In this document: in pieces, positions 22,212 to 34,933 of the stretch
Numbering within the stretch: the stretch's first letter is position 1
Layout of the letters: every line of letters starts with the position of its first letter
From: Ehretia macrophylla
Taxonomy: Eukaryota; Streptophyta; Magnoliopsida; Boraginales; Ehretiaceae
Length of the DNA: 64,000 nt
Assembly: GCA_037974665.1 (NCBI GenBank)
Contig: CM075775.1
Coordinates: 39,334,152-39,398,151 of the forward strand
Reading direction: 5' to 3'
The notes under the pieces: model-generated
Told to the model about the DNA's origin: nothing
The model's input: only the letters and a program-made list of their open reading frames with translations
Databases searched by the model: none
Made by a program: the position numbers and the translations under genes

Positions 22212-25200
22212 CCCCGGTGATACAAATCCCACTAACTAATATTAAAATGCTAAGTCAATGCACTAGAAGACGAAATTGCACCAAAAGCTAGATATTCTTT
22301 ATTCTTTATTCCTTGCATGTCCCAAACACAATAAAATAAGCATTCAACAAGACAAAAAAATTCAGATTTTAGCACATCTTTGGCCGACCACTAGGAGCTT
22401 TGTGCATGCAATTTAATTTCAAATTCTACTCCTAAACATTCTATGACACAAAGCAATAAAAAAAATTAGCTCAAAACCCTCCTCAAAGCTCAAAATTTCG
22501 ACATAAGCTCCTTGTCCATGCTAGACACTTCAAATGATGCTTCTTGAAGACACAAAATCTGAATTTGCAAAGCTCAAAGCCGACATATGCTTCAAACTTT
22601 GCAAAGCTTTTATTTTTCCTTCATTTTCTCTCATTTCCTCTCATTCTTCTCTCTCCCTCTCATTCTTCCCTCTCTCTCTTGGCCTTGGCTGAGTTTCTAC
22701 ACTCCATAGCTTATCTTCATCACTCCATGGTTCATCAAGGCATGCAAGTAGCTAGGGAGCTCGACTAAGCAAGCTAGGTTGCAAGAAACACACATGCAAG
22801 CTCTTTGAACCTCCATTTCGGCTTAGGTGAGTTTGCTAGCTTCCATTTCTTTTCTTCTTGTTCTAACCACATGCACCTACTAAGAACTTGGTTACTAAGC
22901 TAGGAAATTAGAGAAAATCGAGTGGTCTCTCAGCTAAGCAAGGAAGAAGATCAACTTTGTGCTTCATCAAGAGTCTTGTGCATCTTCTTGTTGTTTTGCT
23001 AAGGTGAGGGCTAAAACTTCTTGAAAATCTTTCAAAAAAACCACATACATGCCCTTAAATGTCTATCTTTACTTCTGTACTTGAGATATATGTGTGTTCA
23101 TGAGCTTTTATAACATGCATGGCAAGATTTTTGGCTAGAATGTGATGATAGATGAAATCGTGTATGTGATAGCCCTCTGTCTTGTTGGTGCAAGGTGATT
23201 TTGGCTAGGTAAATGATGTTGCAAATGTGTGAAAATTGGTAGGTAACTAGTTTTTCCAGTTCTGAACACTTTTCAAAGAAATAGGTCAAAGCTAATTTTG
23301 ACTCTAAGGTCCCAAAATGACAAATTATTAAAATGTGTCCAAATCTAGAAAGTCTGGAAAAATGAAGCAGGTTTTGGCAGATTCACCGACCTTGTAGAAA
23401 AAACTAGTTTGACTTAGAAAATGATATCCAAAATCCATTATATTTGGTGTGAAGCTAGATTTTTCAGTTCAGGACATTTTTGTCAGAAATGGACTAAGGT
23501 TAAATCTGACCCTAAAGCCCTAAAAAACGACAAGTATTGAAATGTGTGCAAATCTGGACAGTTTTGTGTAGTCTCACTGTTTTGGCTATAACTTTTGAAC
23601 CCGAACTCCAAATGATGCGAGTTTTGTTTCTGAATTTAGTTCACTCCTTAAGCTCTAATTTTACATCTTGTTCACTGGAATTGGAGATTTTTTGCTTGTA
23701 TCAATGATTGTGAGAAAACAGTCCATTGCAGTGAGGGTTTCACCTATTGATATGCTTAGAAAAATCATTGTATCTTCTCTTGTTGTATTAAGTGCTTGGG
23801 ATTATGGCATTTGGATGTTGTGTGGACTGTTTTGAGTGCTTGAGGGTGTTTGATTTAATCAATACATGGCTTGAGCTTAATTGCGAGATGACTTGGGGCT
23901 TAATCGCACGGGTAAGCACGAATTGGAACTCTAGTAACTAGGTAAACTTGCTAGGAGTTGATCCTTTGGATATTGTGTTGATTATGTGTTTAGTAGGCTG
24001 TCCGTAGTTGCCCTGGTAGCCCTAAATATGATTTCGATGATTACATGTTGATAAGTAGGCTTTTCTTGCACCCGGTCCCACGTAGATATCGTTGCATGAT
24101 GAATAATCTTATTATTTGATTTCGTGAACTTTGAAATGAGTTATATGACTTGATTTACATGCGTTACATGGCTTCCCGTTTAATATTCATATACCTCCAT
24201 GTGCTTTTCAAGTGAATTTACTTGTCATATCGTGCCTCGCGTGTTTAACTGTGAATGTGCAATCTTATTACTGTTCGGAGGCAACCTACTTTGTTGTCCT
24301 CATAATGTGATATATTACATGCCATAAATGTGCATTGCATACAAGGTTGCAACCTTTCATTCTGGCGTGGTAGCGTTCACGCACACCGGGCGGCATCGGG
24401 CTTGCCGGTGCAACCGTGACTACCATTGTCCAATTTCCTCTCTCGCTTGGGGGCTAGACTTCCTCGGAGAATTGGGTCGTAGGATTTCAGGGTACATCCG
24501 GAGTACACCCATTTGGCGTGATAAGGGGATGATTTGAAGTCGGCCGCAACAACTAATATTGGAAACGAACCGAGAGCAAAAGCTCACCGTATCCTTTTCA
24601 CTATGTGTATAAGTACTCTTGCTTGGTTCCTAGAGGACCTCGGGGTGGAAAGACGGGTAATTGTGTTCCTTTACTTTTATATTATGTTATGTACTTACTT
24701 GCGATATATTCATGCTTGCAAAAAGGGTTTTCATAAGTTGAACCGGAAAATGAGTTTCAATCCTATTTCTCGTTCCCCCTCGCTGAGTTCATAAGGACTC
24801 ACCCTCTTTTATCATCTCAGATGAAGAAGATCAGGAACAGGTACCTGAGGACAACGTGCCTAACGATGATTCCTTGGAATGATTGCTTGCCCTACATCCC
24901 TTACGTGACCATGGCCATTTTGTGAACAATATGTTGTTTGAAGACTATTTCTTTTATGTTGCTTGTTGTTGTAATGTAAAAGACCCCCGTTGTAATTTGG
25001 GGTCTAATTTTGGTTTGTACTGATAATAACTAGATAGACACTACTATGGTCATTTTTGCTATCGTTATTGGCTAGTATCTATCATAGGGTTATGAAGTAT
25101 CAGGTAAGGACTAAGTAAAATGAACCTATCCAATCTTAAGCATGTACTCATTCTTAAGCTAAGATCAACAGGTACTATTGTAACGAGGATTAACAAAAAA

Positions 25201-25513
25201 ATGAGACATAGTATCATGCTAGGTTATTAATCAAACGAGACTTCGAGACAACTAGTAGCATTTCAGTTGATGAATAGTAATATTTGTTGGAAATGAAATT
25301 GAGAATGGAAATTTTGAGGCGTTTAGAGAACTAGGTCAAACTAAAGAGCCCAATTACAGCCGTTATGCTGCCGGTTTTCTGAAAAAATTGTGGAGTCTAG
25401 GCTAAACGTTAAGTGTTAAACTTTCATGCACGATTAAGTATGAGACATGACTTGAATGTTAAGTTCACACCCTAGTCTAACCTTTATAGGCCGGGTTGGG
25501 GCGTGACACCTTT

Positions 25514-26956
25514 CTTGCACCCGGTCCCACGTCGATGTCGTTGCATGATGAATAATCTTATTATTTGATTACGTGAACTTTGAAATGAGTTATATGATTT
25601 GATTTACATGCGTTACATGGCTGCCCGTCTAATATTCATATAACTCCATGTGCTTTTCAAGTTAATTTACTTGTCATATCGTGCCTCGCGTGTTTAACTG
25701 TCAATGTGCAATCTTATGACTGCTCGGAGGCAACCTACTTTGTTGTTCTCCAAATGTGATATATTACATGTCATAAATGTGCATTGCATACAAGGTTGCA
25801 ACCTTTCATTCTGGAGTGGTAGCGTTCACGCACACCGGGCGGCATCGGGCTTGCCAGTGCAACCGTGACTACCATTGTCCAATTCCCTCTCTCGCTTGGG
25901 GGCTAGACTTCCTCGGAGAGTTGGGTCGTAGGATTTTGGGGTACATCCGGAGTACACCCATTTGGCGTGATAAGGGGATGAATTGAAGCCGACCGTAACA
26001 ACTGATACTGGAATTGAACTGAGAGCAAAAGCTCACCGTATCCTTTTCACTATGTGTATAAGTACTCTCGCTTGGTTCCTAGAGGACCTCGGGGAGGAAA
26101 GACGGGTAATTGTGTTCCTTTATTTTTACATTACGTTATGTACTTACTTGTGATATATTCATGCTTGTAAAAGAGTTTTCATAAGTTGAACCAGAAAATG
26201 AGTTTCAAAACTTATTTCTCGTTCCCCCTTGCTGAGTTTATAAAGACTCACTCTCTTTTATCATCTCAGGTGAATAAGACCAGGAACAAGTACCCGACGA
26301 CGACGTGCCTAATGATGATTCCTTGGAATGATTGCTTGCCCTACGTGTCTTGCTTGACTATGGCCATTTTGTGAACAATATGTTGCTTGAAGACTATTTC
26401 ATTTCTTATGATGCTTGTTGTTGTAAAACCCCCGTTATAATTTGGAGTCTAATTTTCACTTGTACTGATCGTAACTAGATAGACACTACTATGGTCGTTT
26501 TGCTATCGTTATTGGCTAGTATCTATCATAGGATTATGAAGTATCCGGTAAGGATTAAGTAAAATGAACCTATCCAATCTTAAGTAGGTACTCATTGATA
26601 AGCTAAGATCAACAGGTACGTTTGCAACAAGGATTAACAAACTAACGAGACATAGTATCATGTTAGGTTATTAATCAAATGAGACTTTGAGATAACTAGT
26701 AGGCGTTTCAATTGATGGCAAATAGTAATCTTAGTTGGAAATGAAATTGAGATTGAAAATTTTGAGGCATTTAAAGAATTAGGTCAAACCAAAGAGCCCA
26801 ATTACAGCCGTTATGCTGCCGGTTTTCTGGAAAATTGTGGAGTTTAGGCTAAAACGTTAAGTGTTACACTTTCATGAACGATTAAGTATGAGATATGACT
26901 TGAATGATTAGATCACACCCTAGTCTAACCTTCATAGGTCGGGTTGGGGCGTGACA
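25514..26956 (+). mobile_element. 3' LTR of E1a, right part
   Basis: Resumes with 'cttgcacccggtcccacgt' after the CCTTT duplication and ends GGGGCGTGACA. With 10930-13059 it gives a 3573-bp LTR. It shares diagnostic variants with the right half of the E1a 5' LTR, confirming the pair. Directly after it comes AACCCCGACTTATATCA, the inverted start of the E2 LTR. Confidence 0.92.
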
Positions 26957-26973
26957 AACCCCGACTTATATCA
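26957..26973 (-). mobile_element. 17-bp remnant of the E2 3' LTR start
   Basis: On the minus strand it reads TGATATAAGTCGGGGTT directly after the polypurine tract, identical to the start of the 5' LTR at 36609. It then runs into the reverse complement of the E1a LTR end. E1a most likely integrated here; the first five bases AACCC would be its right target duplication, with the left one lost. Confidence 0.88.
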
Positions 26974-26985
26974 CAACCCCCAATC
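26974..26985 (-). promoter_or_regulatory. Polypurine tract of E2
   Basis: gattgggggttg on the minus strand, immediately before the LTR start TGATATAAG. Purine-rich but with Ts, as is common in this lineage. Confidence 0.75.
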
Positions 26986-28772
26986 AGCGTATTGCTAGTC
27001 CCTAGCAATTGAAGCGATTTAAAAGATTATTGAATAAACAAACATCAAATGATTTTTTTTTCTTCCCTAAACCTTCACTCAAGTCAATACACCAAGCAAA
27101 AAAACTACAATTGTTAGAGATGTTCACATATCATCAACTCAGCGTGTGTGAATGATTTAGCAAGCACAATACCAACTTCTCATATTTAGATATCACGACT
27201 CAACTCCCCTTTCAGAGAATACATATCAACTCAATCCTCACAGATATTATCACTCAATAAACAACAACACTCAGAAGATAAAGTGTAATACTCTCAACTA
27301 GTATATGTGAGTGGAGGAATATAAACAAATAAGAATCTCACATATAAGCATGAATGAAGGAACATTAATAAAGAAGATATAATATATAGTCTCATGGAAG
27401 GAATACCAAAAAAAAAAATACTTCATATCACCCTTTTAGATCTATCATATATAGTCAACATTGCCATGTAACCCCTAAGATCAAGTAAGGACTTTTTTAG
27501 GACGCAATGTAGGTAAAAAAGATATATATAGGGGTTAAGGTTAAGTGGTGAATGTTGAAAGTGTCTCAAGATTACTTGGGAAATACTTTCAGCTTTCTGT
27601 TCAATACTCTTTTTTTTTTACTCTTTTCTCATTCACATCTTTCACAACTCCATTAGTCTTTCACTAACTTTGTTTCAAATTTTGTTTTTGTTTTTGTTTT
27701 TTTGTTTTCTTGTACTTTTTTTTGGGTATTTTTTCCCCCTTTTTTTTGGAAAAAATACACATTTCTATCACTGTTTTTCTTCCCCTCAACTATGAAAACT
27801 TCAATAACGATAGAAAACGTCTCAAATAAGTCATCCTACTCCAAGAAGATAAAATCACTAGTAACAAGAGTAGTTAATGCAACTAACAAATTTAAGCTCA
27901 TAATCTCCATCAATGCTGAAAGAATGTTTCCACTTTCTACTTGAAACACTTTGGGAAAATGGGTTTATGAAGGAAAGACTAATTTCAAGGTTCAACAGGG
28001 CGACTAGCAGTTATGTAAAGAAACGAAAAGAAAAAAAAGAATATATTATTATAAGGCTCAAAACAAGAAACAGGGCCTACTGTCATCTCTTAAAGATTTA
28101 CATGGCTTACCCAAAATTTCATGACTTCACTTCAAGTGTGACATAAAGAATTTTTAGGCAAATAAATGAAAGAATAATAAGACTATTTAACGATATAACA
28201 TGAGCTTCTACAAAAGAAAATAATTAGATGACCAAGAAAGTAACACTCTTGCAATAAATGATAGGCTCAAGACTCACAAGGGTTTAAATAGCTTTCACAT
28301 ATTCTCTTCAGGTTATCTCGTCATTCAATCCTTCAACAAAAAGTAGTATTGTGTTGCTACACGAATGTGCAAGGAGCTGAGTATGATGACAATGAATTCC
28401 TTTTTCACAAAAGCGGCTAATTAACTTGGTATACAACTTAAGCTAAGGCAAGGGAAAAGGAAGGGATAAAACAAAATTAATGATGATTGCAAAATGACTC
28501 TCCACCCCCAATCAAAATCAAACATTGTCCTCAATGTTGAAAAATAAACTCTCAAATATATGCAACAATGAACAGAGAGTATAAAGAAAGCGCATGAGAA
28601 CAAGTTAGCTAAGAAAATAAAGTTTGTACGAGAACGTACCTGAAGCACTTGATAAGTAAAAGGAAAATAATGCCTTAAATCTGCAACTATTCAGTGAAAC
28701 CCAAAAAGCCAAAGAAAGCAAAGGAGCAGGAAACAACAAAAATAAAAATACTTTTTTTTTTTTACTTTTTCC

Positions 28773-28812
<40 letters not shown>

Positions 28813-29268
28813 TTGGCCGACCCTATTTATATCCCCATACAAAGGCTCCGAACTCTGGGTGGCACTCAAGCCGACTCTATGAAACAATAAAAATAATGAA
28901 TGAACTAAAACAAAAATAGGAAAAGAGATAGAATTTAAATACGTGGGTCCATTTAATGTTAGCCACTACGACAAATCATGTGAAACTTCAAAAATAGAGT
29001 TAACCAAGTACATTAAAAATGCGGAGAAGAGGCCATTAATTTCAAACCACCAACGTACTCAAACTCCGGTCAGTCCCCCATATTTAGGAGGGAAAGCTAG
29101 GCATTACGCTTTCGGCCAATGGTTTTACTTTCATAGTATCCATCCTAGTCAACCCCAAGACTTCCATTACACAAGATAATCCATTTTCGAGAAAATGGTA
29201 AAGCCCACTATAACCCTGTGGAGGTCCAACCAAAAGTTTGGAAAAATAAAGATTGCATAAAAAGTATT
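26986..29268 (-). other. Non-coding region between pol and 3' LTR of E2
   Basis: About 2.3 kb, AT-rich, with homopolymer runs (27613-27780) and a TA microsatellite. In some Athila elements an env-like gene sits here. I see no open frame longer than about 80 codons on either strand, no signal peptide and no transmembrane-like stretch that I would trust. It is either a lineage without env or a decayed remnant. Confidence 0.7.
28775..28808. repeat. TA dinucleotide microsatellite
   Basis: An uninterrupted run of about 17 TA units in the E2 3' non-coding region, next to 'ttttgttggccgacc'. Confidence 0.95.
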
Positions 29269-29846
29269 TTAATCCTGATAAACAGGATCATCTACTAGGA
29301 CCTCTTCGATCTCTGGGTTTTTAAGTTCTAGAAATGGTTTTAATCGTTGCCCATTCACTTTAAATATATTACCATTATGAGGATTTTCAATTTCAATAGT
29401 ACCATGAGGATAGATAGTTTGCACAACATATGGACCAGACCACCTAGATATCAGTTTTCCTGAAAATAAATGTAAACGGGAATTATACAGCAAGACTTTT
29501 TGACCAGGCTCAAAAGATTTCCTAAAGATGTTAGAATCATGCACTTTCTTCATTCTATCTTTATATGACTTGGCACAATCATAAGCATCATTACGGATTT
29601 CCTCCAACTCATTGAGTTGAAGTTTTCTTTGAATACCTGCCTTATCAAGTTCAAAATTTAAAGTTCTAATAGCCCAGTATGCCTTATGCTCTAGCTCAAC
29701 AGGAAGATGACATGCCTTATCAAACAGTAGACGATATGGCGACATTCCAATGGGAGTCTTATATGATGTCCTATATGCCCACAATGCATCATCTAATTTC
29801 AAAGACCAATCTTTCCGTGTGGGATTTATAGTCTTTTCTAGAATTC
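29269..29846 (-). pseudogene. E2 integrase C-terminal part, after the frameshift
   Basis: Continues integrase in a new frame ([25 protein letters not shown]...) through [30 protein letters not shown] and the C-terminal binding region ([35 protein letters not shown]) to a natural stop at 29269. It is not a separate gene: the break is one extra A in a homopolymer (T run at 29847-29852 on the plus strand, six instead of five). This part would be made only with a frameshift or in an unbroken sister copy. No chromodomain is present, as expected for Athila-type elements. Confidence 0.92.
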
Positions 29847-32800
29847 TTTTTTATCTCCCTATTGGATATTTCAACTTGGCCACTAGTCTGTGGGTGATAA
29901 GGAGTAGCTACCTTATGAGTAATGCCATATTTTTTCATTAACTGCTCAAACACCTTATTGCAAAAATGTCTACCCCCATCACTAATGATTGCCCTTGGAG
30001 TACCAAATCGTGCAAAAATGTGTTCTTTCAAAAATTTAACAACTGTTCTATGATCATTACTCCTACATGCTTTAGCCTCTATCCATTTTGACACATAATC
30101 TACTCCAACTAGAATGTAAATATTACCAAAAGAATTAGGGAATGACCCCATAAAATCAATACCCCAAACATAAAAAATATCAACAATTAAAATTGGGTTC
30201 AAAGGCATCATGTTTTTCTTACCAATACTCCCTAATCTCTGGCATCGTTCACAAGCTCTACAATAATCATGCGAATCACGAAATATAGAAGGCCAATAAA
30301 ATCCACATTGCAAAATTTTAGTAGCTGTTTTCCTAGAGCTAAAGTGACCACCACATGCATGATCATGACAAAAAGAAATAATATTTTGTTGTTCACTTTC
30401 AGGAATGCATCTTCTAATAATCTGGTCAGGACAATATTTAAACAAGTAGGGATCATCCCAAAAGAAATGTTTTACCTCAGACAAAAACTTGAACTTATCT
30501 TGCTTGCTCCAAAGTGTTGGTAGCTGATTTGTAACCAAGTAGTTTACAATATCAGCATACCATGGTGTTTGAGAAATCTCTAGCAGCTGCTCATCAAGAA
30601 AAGACTCAACAATAGGAGAAACATTATCATCATGCTTAATCACTAATTTAGATAAATGATCATCTACTACATTTTCTGACCCCTTTTTATCTCTAGTCTC
30701 AAGATCAAATTCTTGAAGTAAAATCCATCTAATGAGTCTAGCCTTAGCATCCTTTTTAGAGAACAAATATTTCAAAGCAGCATGATTAGAAAATATGACA
30801 ACTTTAGACCCTAGAATATAAGATCTGAATTTTTCCAAAGCAAAAACAACAGCCAATAGCTCTTTCTCAAGGGTGGAATAGTTCAATTGAGCATCATTCA
30901 GTGTTCTGCTAGCATAATAAATCACATGAGGAAGTTTATCAATTCGTTGACCCAAAATAGCACCAATAGCATAATCAAAAGCATCACACATAATTTCAAA
31001 AGGCACATTCCAATAAGGTGATCTAATAATAGGTGCAGAAGTCAATTCATTTTTCAGTCTATTGAAAGCTTCAATACATGCATCATCAAAAACAAAAGGT
31101 GTATCCTTACCAAGGAGATTACATAAAGGTCTAGCTATCTTACTAAAATCTTTTATAAACCTCCTGTAAAATCCTGCATGGCCAAGAAATGATCTAATTT
31201 CTTTTACATTCCTAGGAAAAGGAAGATTAGAAATCAAACCAATTTTTTCCTTATCTACTTCAATGCCTTTTTCAGAAATGGTATGACCAAGTACAATACC
31301 CTTTTTAATCATGAAGTGACATTTTTTCCAATTAAGCACAAGATTCTTTTCTTTACACCTAGCTAGCACCAAAGATAAATTATGCAAACAAGTATCAAAT
31401 GAAGTTCCAAAGACAAAAAAATCATCCATAAACACTTCTAAAAATTGCCCAACCATATCAGAAAAAATACTAATCATGCATCTTTGAAAAGTGGCCGGAG
31501 CATTGCACAACCCAAAAGCCATGTGACGATATGCAAAAGTGCCAAATGGACATGTAAATGTGGTCTTTTCTTGATCCTCAAGTGCAATTGCAATTTGATT
31601 ATAACCAGAATATCTATCAAGAAAACAATAATATATATGACCAGCTAATTTTTCCAACATCTGATCTATGAAAGGGAGAGGGAAGTGATCTTTCCTAGTC
31701 ATAGAATTCAACTTACGATAATCAATATACACTCTCCACCCAGTTTTCACTCTTGTTGGAACTAGCTCATCATCTTCATTTTTTACAACAGTTACACCAG
31801 ACTTCTTAGGTACTACCTGTACAAGACTCACCCAATTACTGTCAGAAATAGGATAGATAACACCCACATCTAAAAGTTTTAGAATTTCAGCCTTTACCAC
31901 ATCTTGCATGATAGGATTTAGACGCCTTTGTGATTCACGTGTAAGATTAGCATCTTCCTCCAAATGGATTCTATGCATAACAACTGATGGACTAATGCCC
32001 TTAATGTCTACTATTGTCCAACCTATAGCCTCTTTATGTTCTTGTAAAACACTCACTAACTGACGTTCTTGAGACTCATCTAAATTAGAAGCTACAATGG
32101 CAGGAAGTGTCTCATTAGCTCCTAAAAAGACATATTTAAGGGTATCTGGCAAAGGCTTTAACTCTAACTTAGGTGGCTCTACTACAGATGGTAACGGTGG
32201 TGATGAGGAAAGGGTAAGCGGTAATGGTTTAGGCTGCCACTTATCAAAATTCATGAGAGGCACAGAATCTAGCAAAGAATGAACCTCAGCAACAACATTA
32301 TCAATATCCAAATCAAAACCAAAATGAGCTAAACATGCTTCTAATAGGTCAACACAACTTGACTGCACAAATGCATCATGAACTAAATCTTCAATCATAT
32401 TAATTTCACAGACATCATCATTATCATCAGGCATTTGTTTACTTATATGGAAAATATTAAGCTCAACAGTCATGTTACCAAAAGAAATTTTCATCACAAC
32501 ATTCCTACAATTAATTAATGCATTTGATATGGCTAAAAATGGACGACCCAAAATAACATGAGTTTGCACAGCAAGGTTATCAACAGGCTCAGTATCCAGA
32601 ACAAGAAAATCCACCGGGAAGTAAAAAGTATCTACCTTAATCAAAACATCCTCAATTATACCTCTCGGAATTTTTACTAATCTATCTGCTAACTGCAGTG
32701 TCATCCTAGTAGGCTTTAGCTCACCTAGACCTAATTGCAGGTAAACAGAGTAAGGAAATAAATTCACACTTGTACCTAAATCTAGCAAAGCTCTCTCAAT

Positions 32801-34108
32801 CTGATGTTCTCCAATTTTGCAAGAAATAGTAGGAGATCCAGGATCTTTATACTTAACAGGATATTTATTTTGAATCACTGAGCTCACCTGTTCTGTTAAA
32901 AATGCTTTCTTAGGAACATTTGTCTTTCTTTTTGCTGTAACAAGATCTTTAAAAAATTTAGCATATGCAGGCACTTGTTTAATGGCATCCAGAAAAGGTA
33001 TATTTATTTGTACCTGCTTGAAGACCTCTAAAATGTCACCAACCTGTGCACTGTCCTTCTTACTAAGAAGCCTATGGGGAAATGGAGCTTTAGGCATGAA
33101 CTCTTTAATTTCAGGCTCTATGACTCTAGGATGTGACTCTTTAGGCTCTATAGGTGTATCATGTGATGAATGCACTCTACTTTCATTATGATCATCCTCA
33201 GAGTTTTTAACTTTCTCTACTTTCCTATTGCTACGCTCAGGAACAGTCACATGGTTATCAATTTGCTTACCAGACCTAAGTATAGTGATGGATTGCACAT
33301 GCTCCTGCCCTGAATTAGAACTAGATGCCCTATTAATAGTATATTGCCCCTTTGGATTGGGTATGGGCTGACTTGGAAATTTTCCTTTCTCTCTTTCTCC
33401 TACCTGTGTGGCCAATTGACCCATTTGAGTCTTTAACTTAGCTATAGCATTAGTGTTCAATTGAGTTGAATTTTTCATTTCCTGAATTGCTTGGGTCGTG
33501 GTCTGCATGAATGCTTTAAGAGACTCCTCTAGTGATGATTGTTGCCTAGACTGACCTGCAAACTGAGGTGAAACCTGAGCATGAGAGTAGTTCTGATTAG
33601 GTGGCCTAAACTGATTCTGATATAGCACTGGTGGGACAACTGGGTTACTAGAAGGTTGATTTAATTTCCATGAAAGATTTGGATGGTTCCGCAAATTAGG
33701 ATTATATGTCTCCACATATGGATTAACAAATGGCCTTCCTAAATTATTAAGTGAATTCGCTTGTTCAGCATGACACTCATTATATGCAGGCATAGAAGGA
33801 CACATTGCAGTTACATGCATAGGACTCGCACAAATAGAACATATTTCATTATGAACATTGTTAACAGAACCTCCTCCATTATTCACAGCTAAGGCATCTA
33901 CTTTTCTTGTAAGAGCATCTAATCTAGCCTTTATATCTACCTCCTCACTAATCTCATACAAACCCCCTTTCTTTGCTGTCTGAACTGGCTTCTCTTTATG
34001 GTTAGAGAAATCCCATTGCTGGGAACTCTCTGACAAACCTTCACGAAAATTATATGCATCATCCTCTGTTAGACTCAAGAAACCCCCACCATTCATTGAC
34101 TCTACCAT
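29789..34108 (-). CDS. E2 gag C-terminus, protease, RT, RNase H and integrase polyprotein (1439 codons, frameshifted at the end)
   Basis: Long open stretch of an Athila-type polyprotein. A gag zinc knuckle [14 protein letters not shown] lies at residues 90-103 (CX2CX4HX4C). The protease motif [16 protein letters not shown] is at about 441-456. RT has [12 protein letters not shown] (about 791-802), [15 protein letters not shown] (about 863-877) and catalytic FMDD at 893-896. RNase H starts near 1036 with [10 protein letters not shown] (Asp 1042) and [10 protein letters not shown]; the third acidic residue, normally TDH or SDH, reads SNH near 1107-1109, likely inactivating. Integrase has the His-His-Cys-Cys finger (about 1248-1289) and D1318, D1377, E1413, a D-35-E triad. 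From about residue 1421 the frame is wrong owing to a one-base insertion at 29847-29852. The Met at 34108 is not the real start: gag lies upstream in the same frame behind one TAG. Confidence 0.92.
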   Translation of the reverse strand: MVESMNGGGFLSLTEDDAYNFREGLSESSQQWDFSNHKEKPVQTAKKGGLYEISEEVDIKARLDALTRKVDALAVNNGGGSVNNVHNEICSICASPMHVTAMCPSMPAYNECHAEQANSLNNLGRPFVNPYVETYNPNLRNHPNLSWKLNQPSSNPVVPPVLYQNQFRPPNQNYSHAQVSPQFAGQSRQQSSLEESLKAFMQTTTQAIQEMKNSTQLNTNAIAKLKTQMGQLATQVGEREKGKFPSQPIPNPKGQYTINRASSSNSGQEHVQSITILRSGKQIDNHVTVPERSNRKVEKVKNSEDDHNESRVHSSHDTPIEPKESHPRVIEPEIKEFMPKAPFPHRLLSKKDSAQVGDILEVFKQVQINIPFLDAIKQVPAYAKFFKDLVTAKRKTNVPKKAFLTEQVSSVIQNKYPVKYKDPGSPTISCKIGEHQIERALLDLGTSVNLFPYSVYLQLGLGELKPTRMTLQLADRLVKIPRGIIEDVLIKVDTFYFPVDFLVLDTEPVDNLAVQTHVILGRPFLAISNALINCRNVVMKISFGNMTVELNIFHISKQMPDDNDDVCEINMIEDLVHDAFVQSSCVDLLEACLAHFGFDLDIDNVVAEVHSLLDSVPLMNFDKWQPKPLPLTLSSSPPLPSVVEPPKLELKPLPDTLKYVFLGANETLPAIVASNLDESQERQLVSVLQEHKEAIGWTIVDIKGISPSVVMHRIHLEEDANLTRESQRRLNPIMQDVVKAEILKLLDVGVIYPISDSNWVSLVQVVPKKSGVTVVKNEDDELVPTRVKTGWRVYIDYRKLNSMTRKDHFPLPFIDQMLEKLAGHIYYCFLDRYSGYNQIAIALEDQEKTTFTCPFGTFAYRHMAFGLCNAPATFQRCMISIFSDMVGQFLEVFMDDFFVFGTSFDTCLHNLSLVLARCKEKNLVLNWKKCHFMIKKGIVLGHTISEKGIEVDKEKIGLISNLPFPRNVKEIRSFLGHAGFYRRFIKDFSKIARPLCNLLGKDTPFVFDDACIEAFNRLKNELTSAPIIRSPYWNVPFEIMCDAFDYAIGAILGQRIDKLPHVIYYASRTLNDAQLNYSTLEKELLAVVFALEKFRSYILGSKVVIFSNHAALKYLFSKKDAKARLIRWILLQEFDLETRDKKGSENVVDDHLSKLVIKHDDNVSPIVESFLDEQLLEISQTPWYADIVNYLVTNQLPTLWSKQDKFKFLSEVKHFFWDDPYLFKYCPDQIIRRCIPESEQQNIISFCHDHACGGHFSSRKTATKILQCGFYWPSIFRDSHDYCRACERCQRLGSIGKKNMMPLNPILIVDIFYVWGIDFMGSFPNSFGNIYILVGVDYVSKWIEAKACRSNDHRTVVKFLKEHIFARFGTPRAIISDGGRHFCNKVFEQLMKKYGITHKVATPYHPQTSGQVEISNREIKKNSRKDYKSHTERLVFEIR

Positions 34109-34120
34109 ATTCCTACTTGA

Positions 34121-34654
34121 CTATGTCAACCCATTATAAAAGTATTGCACTAATCTCCAAGTTTCAAAACCATGATGAGGACATTTAATTTGCAAATCCT
34201 TAAACCTCTCCCAACTTTCATAAAATTTTTCATGCTCATCCTGACAAAAATCATTAATTTCTCTCCTTAAAGCATTAGTTTTATTCATGGGAAAGAATTT
34301 TGACAAAAACTTTTTTACCATTGCTGCCCAAGATGTAATAGATCCAGAAGGAAGAGAATTAAGCCATGCTTTGGCCTTATCCTTTAGTGAAAAAGGAAAT
34401 AGGCACAAGCGAAAAGATTCTTCAGAAAAATTTTGAAATTTAAATGTAGTACATATTTCCAAAAATTCTTTAACATGCAAATAAGGATCCTCTATATCTA
34501 GACCATGAAAAGTGGGAAGAAGATTTATTACTTGTGGTTTTAGCTCAAAATGTGCGGCTGTAGTGGCAGGCAAAACTATGCATGAAGGAGGATTGGTAGA
34601 GATGGGGTGGAACAACTCCCTAAGAGGCTTAATCTCCTCTCCCTATTGACTCAT
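34121..34654 (-). pseudogene. E2 gag N-terminal part, with stop at codon 4 and at its end
   Basis: The likely start is the ATG at 34654 (MSQ), followed at once by TAG at 34645-34643. The frame then reads GEEIKPLRELFHPIS... and the Athila-type gag core (LLPTFHGLDIEDPYLHVKEFLEIC, AKAWLNSLPSGSITSW, FYESWERFKDLQIKCPHHG, QYFYNGLT). A TAG at 34123-34121 separates it from the 1439-codon stretch in the same frame. From sister elements of the lineage (NGLTQ...MVESMNGG) this codon was CAG, a C to T change. Capsid protein would not be made in full. Confidence 0.9.
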
Positions 34655-34909
34655 TTTAGATTCTTGTTCTAACTAAATGCTAACTAGCTTGTTTGTATGA
34701 TCACGTGCCCAAACTTTCATGCAACACAAATATCACACAAAAAGAAACAAAGAAAGAAAAAAAAATGCACTTATTTTTTTTAATTTTATTTTCATTTTAT
34801 TTTATTATTATTTTTTAATTAAATTTTTTTTTATTTTTTTTCAAAAAGCAATAAAACAACTAGTAGAAGAAAAACCTAATCAAAAGTCTAAAAACTTATC
34901 TTATTCAAG

Positions 34910-34927
34910 TCCCCGGCAACGGTGCTA
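34910..34927 (-). promoter_or_regulatory. Primer-binding site of E2
   Basis: On the minus strand tagcaccgttgccgggga, seven bases downstream of the 5' LTR end. It resembles the TGGCGCCGTTGCCGGGGA site used by Athila/Tat-type elements (usually assigned to tRNA-Asp), with two changes near its 5' end. Confidence 0.82.
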
Positions 34928-34933
34928 AAAACT

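Noticed and set aside
26986-29268. A possible env-like gene downstream of E2 pol
   Set aside because: No open frame above about 80 codons, no convincing signal peptide or membrane segment, and abundant homopolymers.
29269-29802. A separate 177-codon gene next to E2 pol
   Set aside because: It is the C-terminal continuation of integrase; restoring the frame across the T run at 29847-29852 makes it continuous with pol.
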